In this document: positions 63,438-64,000 of the stretch, one piece after another | Position numbering within the stretch: the first letter of the stretch is position 1 | How the letters are laid out: each line of letters opens with the position of its first letter | Origin: Mesotaenium endlicherianum | Lineage: Eukaryota > Streptophyta > Zygnematophyceae > Zygnematales > Mesotaeniaceae | Direction: 5' to 3' | NCBI GenBank assembly: GCA_009602735.1 | Contig: WELA01011341.1 | Coordinates: 84,063-148,062, forward strand | Length of the DNA stretch: 64,000 nucleotides | Position numbers and translations under genes: made by a program | The notes under the pieces: generated by a model | Seen by the model: the letters and a program-made list of their open reading frames with translations, nothing else | What the model was told of the DNA's origin: nothing | Databases searched by the model: none

Positions 63438-63984
63438 GTTAAGAATTGTTCCGGATCTTGTACTTGAGGCATCCTAGCTCTCAAGTGAGCGAGCGAGCGT
63501 GCGAGCGAGCAAAGAGGGAGGGAGAGAAAGTGGGAGAGAGAGGGAGGAACGCAGATACGTGGGGCGGTCTAGTGCCGTCACGTGTGTGAGTGGGGATGAG
63601 GGAGGGGGGCATGTCTTGGCTGGTGACGCACTCAGTGCTGGGCACGGCGACGCCGCAGCGCTTCGCAGTCTGCGAGATGATGACGTCGCCTGTGTCTTCA
63701 AGGGGGGGCGCCGGCACCACCCTTGAGCAAGGCGACCGCGCTTGCCCGTCGGGTGGTGAGAGACCGGCTGCATTGCCTCTCTAGTGGACAACATCACTCT
63801 TTAGGTGGGATTGAGAGCTAGAGCGGGGCTGCGAGAGGGGGGAAGACGAGTGGCTTCCACAACCAAGCACACACACGTGTAACAATGTGCACACACCACA
63901 CACAAAGAGTGCAGAAAGGACCTCTTGCCAAAGTCGTTGCTGCAAGAGACTGTCTCATACGAAGAAAATTACATTGATACCCCC
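63438..63984 (+). repeat. Possible LTR at the right edge
   Basis: TGTTAAGAATTG at 63438 is preceded by TTCAGGGGGGTGA, which resembles a polypurine tract. The segment ends AAAATTACA and is followed by TTGATAC, near the TTGGTATC primer-binding start. Both flanks cannot be true for one LTR, and no partner copy is in the window. Confidence 0.2.
63484..63547. repeat. GAGC/GAGG purine-rich simple repeat
   Basis: GAGCGAGCGAGCGTGCGAGC is followed by a GGGAGGGAGAGAAAG run. Confidence 0.85.
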
Positions 63985-64000
63985 TCTCCCTCCCCCCCCC

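Noticed and set aside
63481-63797. Minus-strand frames of 79-107 codons
   Set aside because: One frame (GDVIISQTAKRCGVAV) looks protein-like, but there are no clear splice sites and the rest is GAGC/GAGG low complexity.

Overview
The window is repeat-rich eukaryotic nuclear DNA, dominated by long terminal repeat (LTR) retrotransposons inserted into one another. Three features point to a streptophyte: plant-type primer-binding sites (TGGTATCGGAGC, one base from the usual plant initiator-Met tRNA site), chromodomain Ty3/Gypsy elements, and a Gypsy element with a cytosine-5 DNA methyltransferase domain in its polyprotein. Methyltransferase-bearing retrotransposons are reported from charophyte algae and dinoflagellates, so a charophyte such as Chara is my best guess (inference only). 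Single N bases flanked by short direct duplications mark a draft assembly. I saw no rRNA, CRISPR or bacterial-type operons, and no intact host gene.

Layout. 1-5109: non-repeat DNA with a truncated LTR, a 66-bp GC-rich minisatellite and a decayed multi-exon minus-strand gene that looks like a secreted parallel beta-helix protein. 5110-13865: element A1 (+), Gypsy with two LTRs, gag, pol and an extra third ORF (ORF3). 13866-14959: an LTR of family C (-). 14960-33500: element B (-), a GC-rich Gypsy with a DNA methyltransferase between protease and reverse transcriptase; it is split by element A2 (+, 22591-31397) and appears itself to be inserted in a Copia element D (-, 33501-36899). 37265-38179: exons of an unrecognised plus-strand gene. 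38325-53590: element A3 (-), split by element C2 (+, 39627-46717, inside ORF3) and by solo LTR A5 (49422-50134, inside pol). 53591-54456: the 3' end of a fourth A copy (+). 54542-60665: element E (-), a Gypsy with a perfect 5-bp target duplication and nearly identical LTRs. 60666-64000: mostly unassigned non-repeat DNA.

How the parts work together. In family A, gag and pol are joined by a typical -1 frameshift signal (TTTAAAA, 9-10 nt spacer, perfect stem-loop) in A1 and A2. Pol supplies protease, reverse transcriptase, RNase H, integrase and chromodomain. A polypurine-like motif follows pol, then a promoter-like spacer, a splice-acceptor-like CAG|GATG, and ORF3. ORF3 encodes a charged coiled-coil protein of about 450-560 residues with a conserved core I do not recognise. 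It occurs in three copies and is much more diverged between A1 and A2 than their pol proteins are. This ORF3 module is the strongest candidate for something undescribed; the element B methyltransferase is the second point of interest. Almost every coding region here carries stops, frameshifts or deletions, so these are genomic fossils, although E is young.
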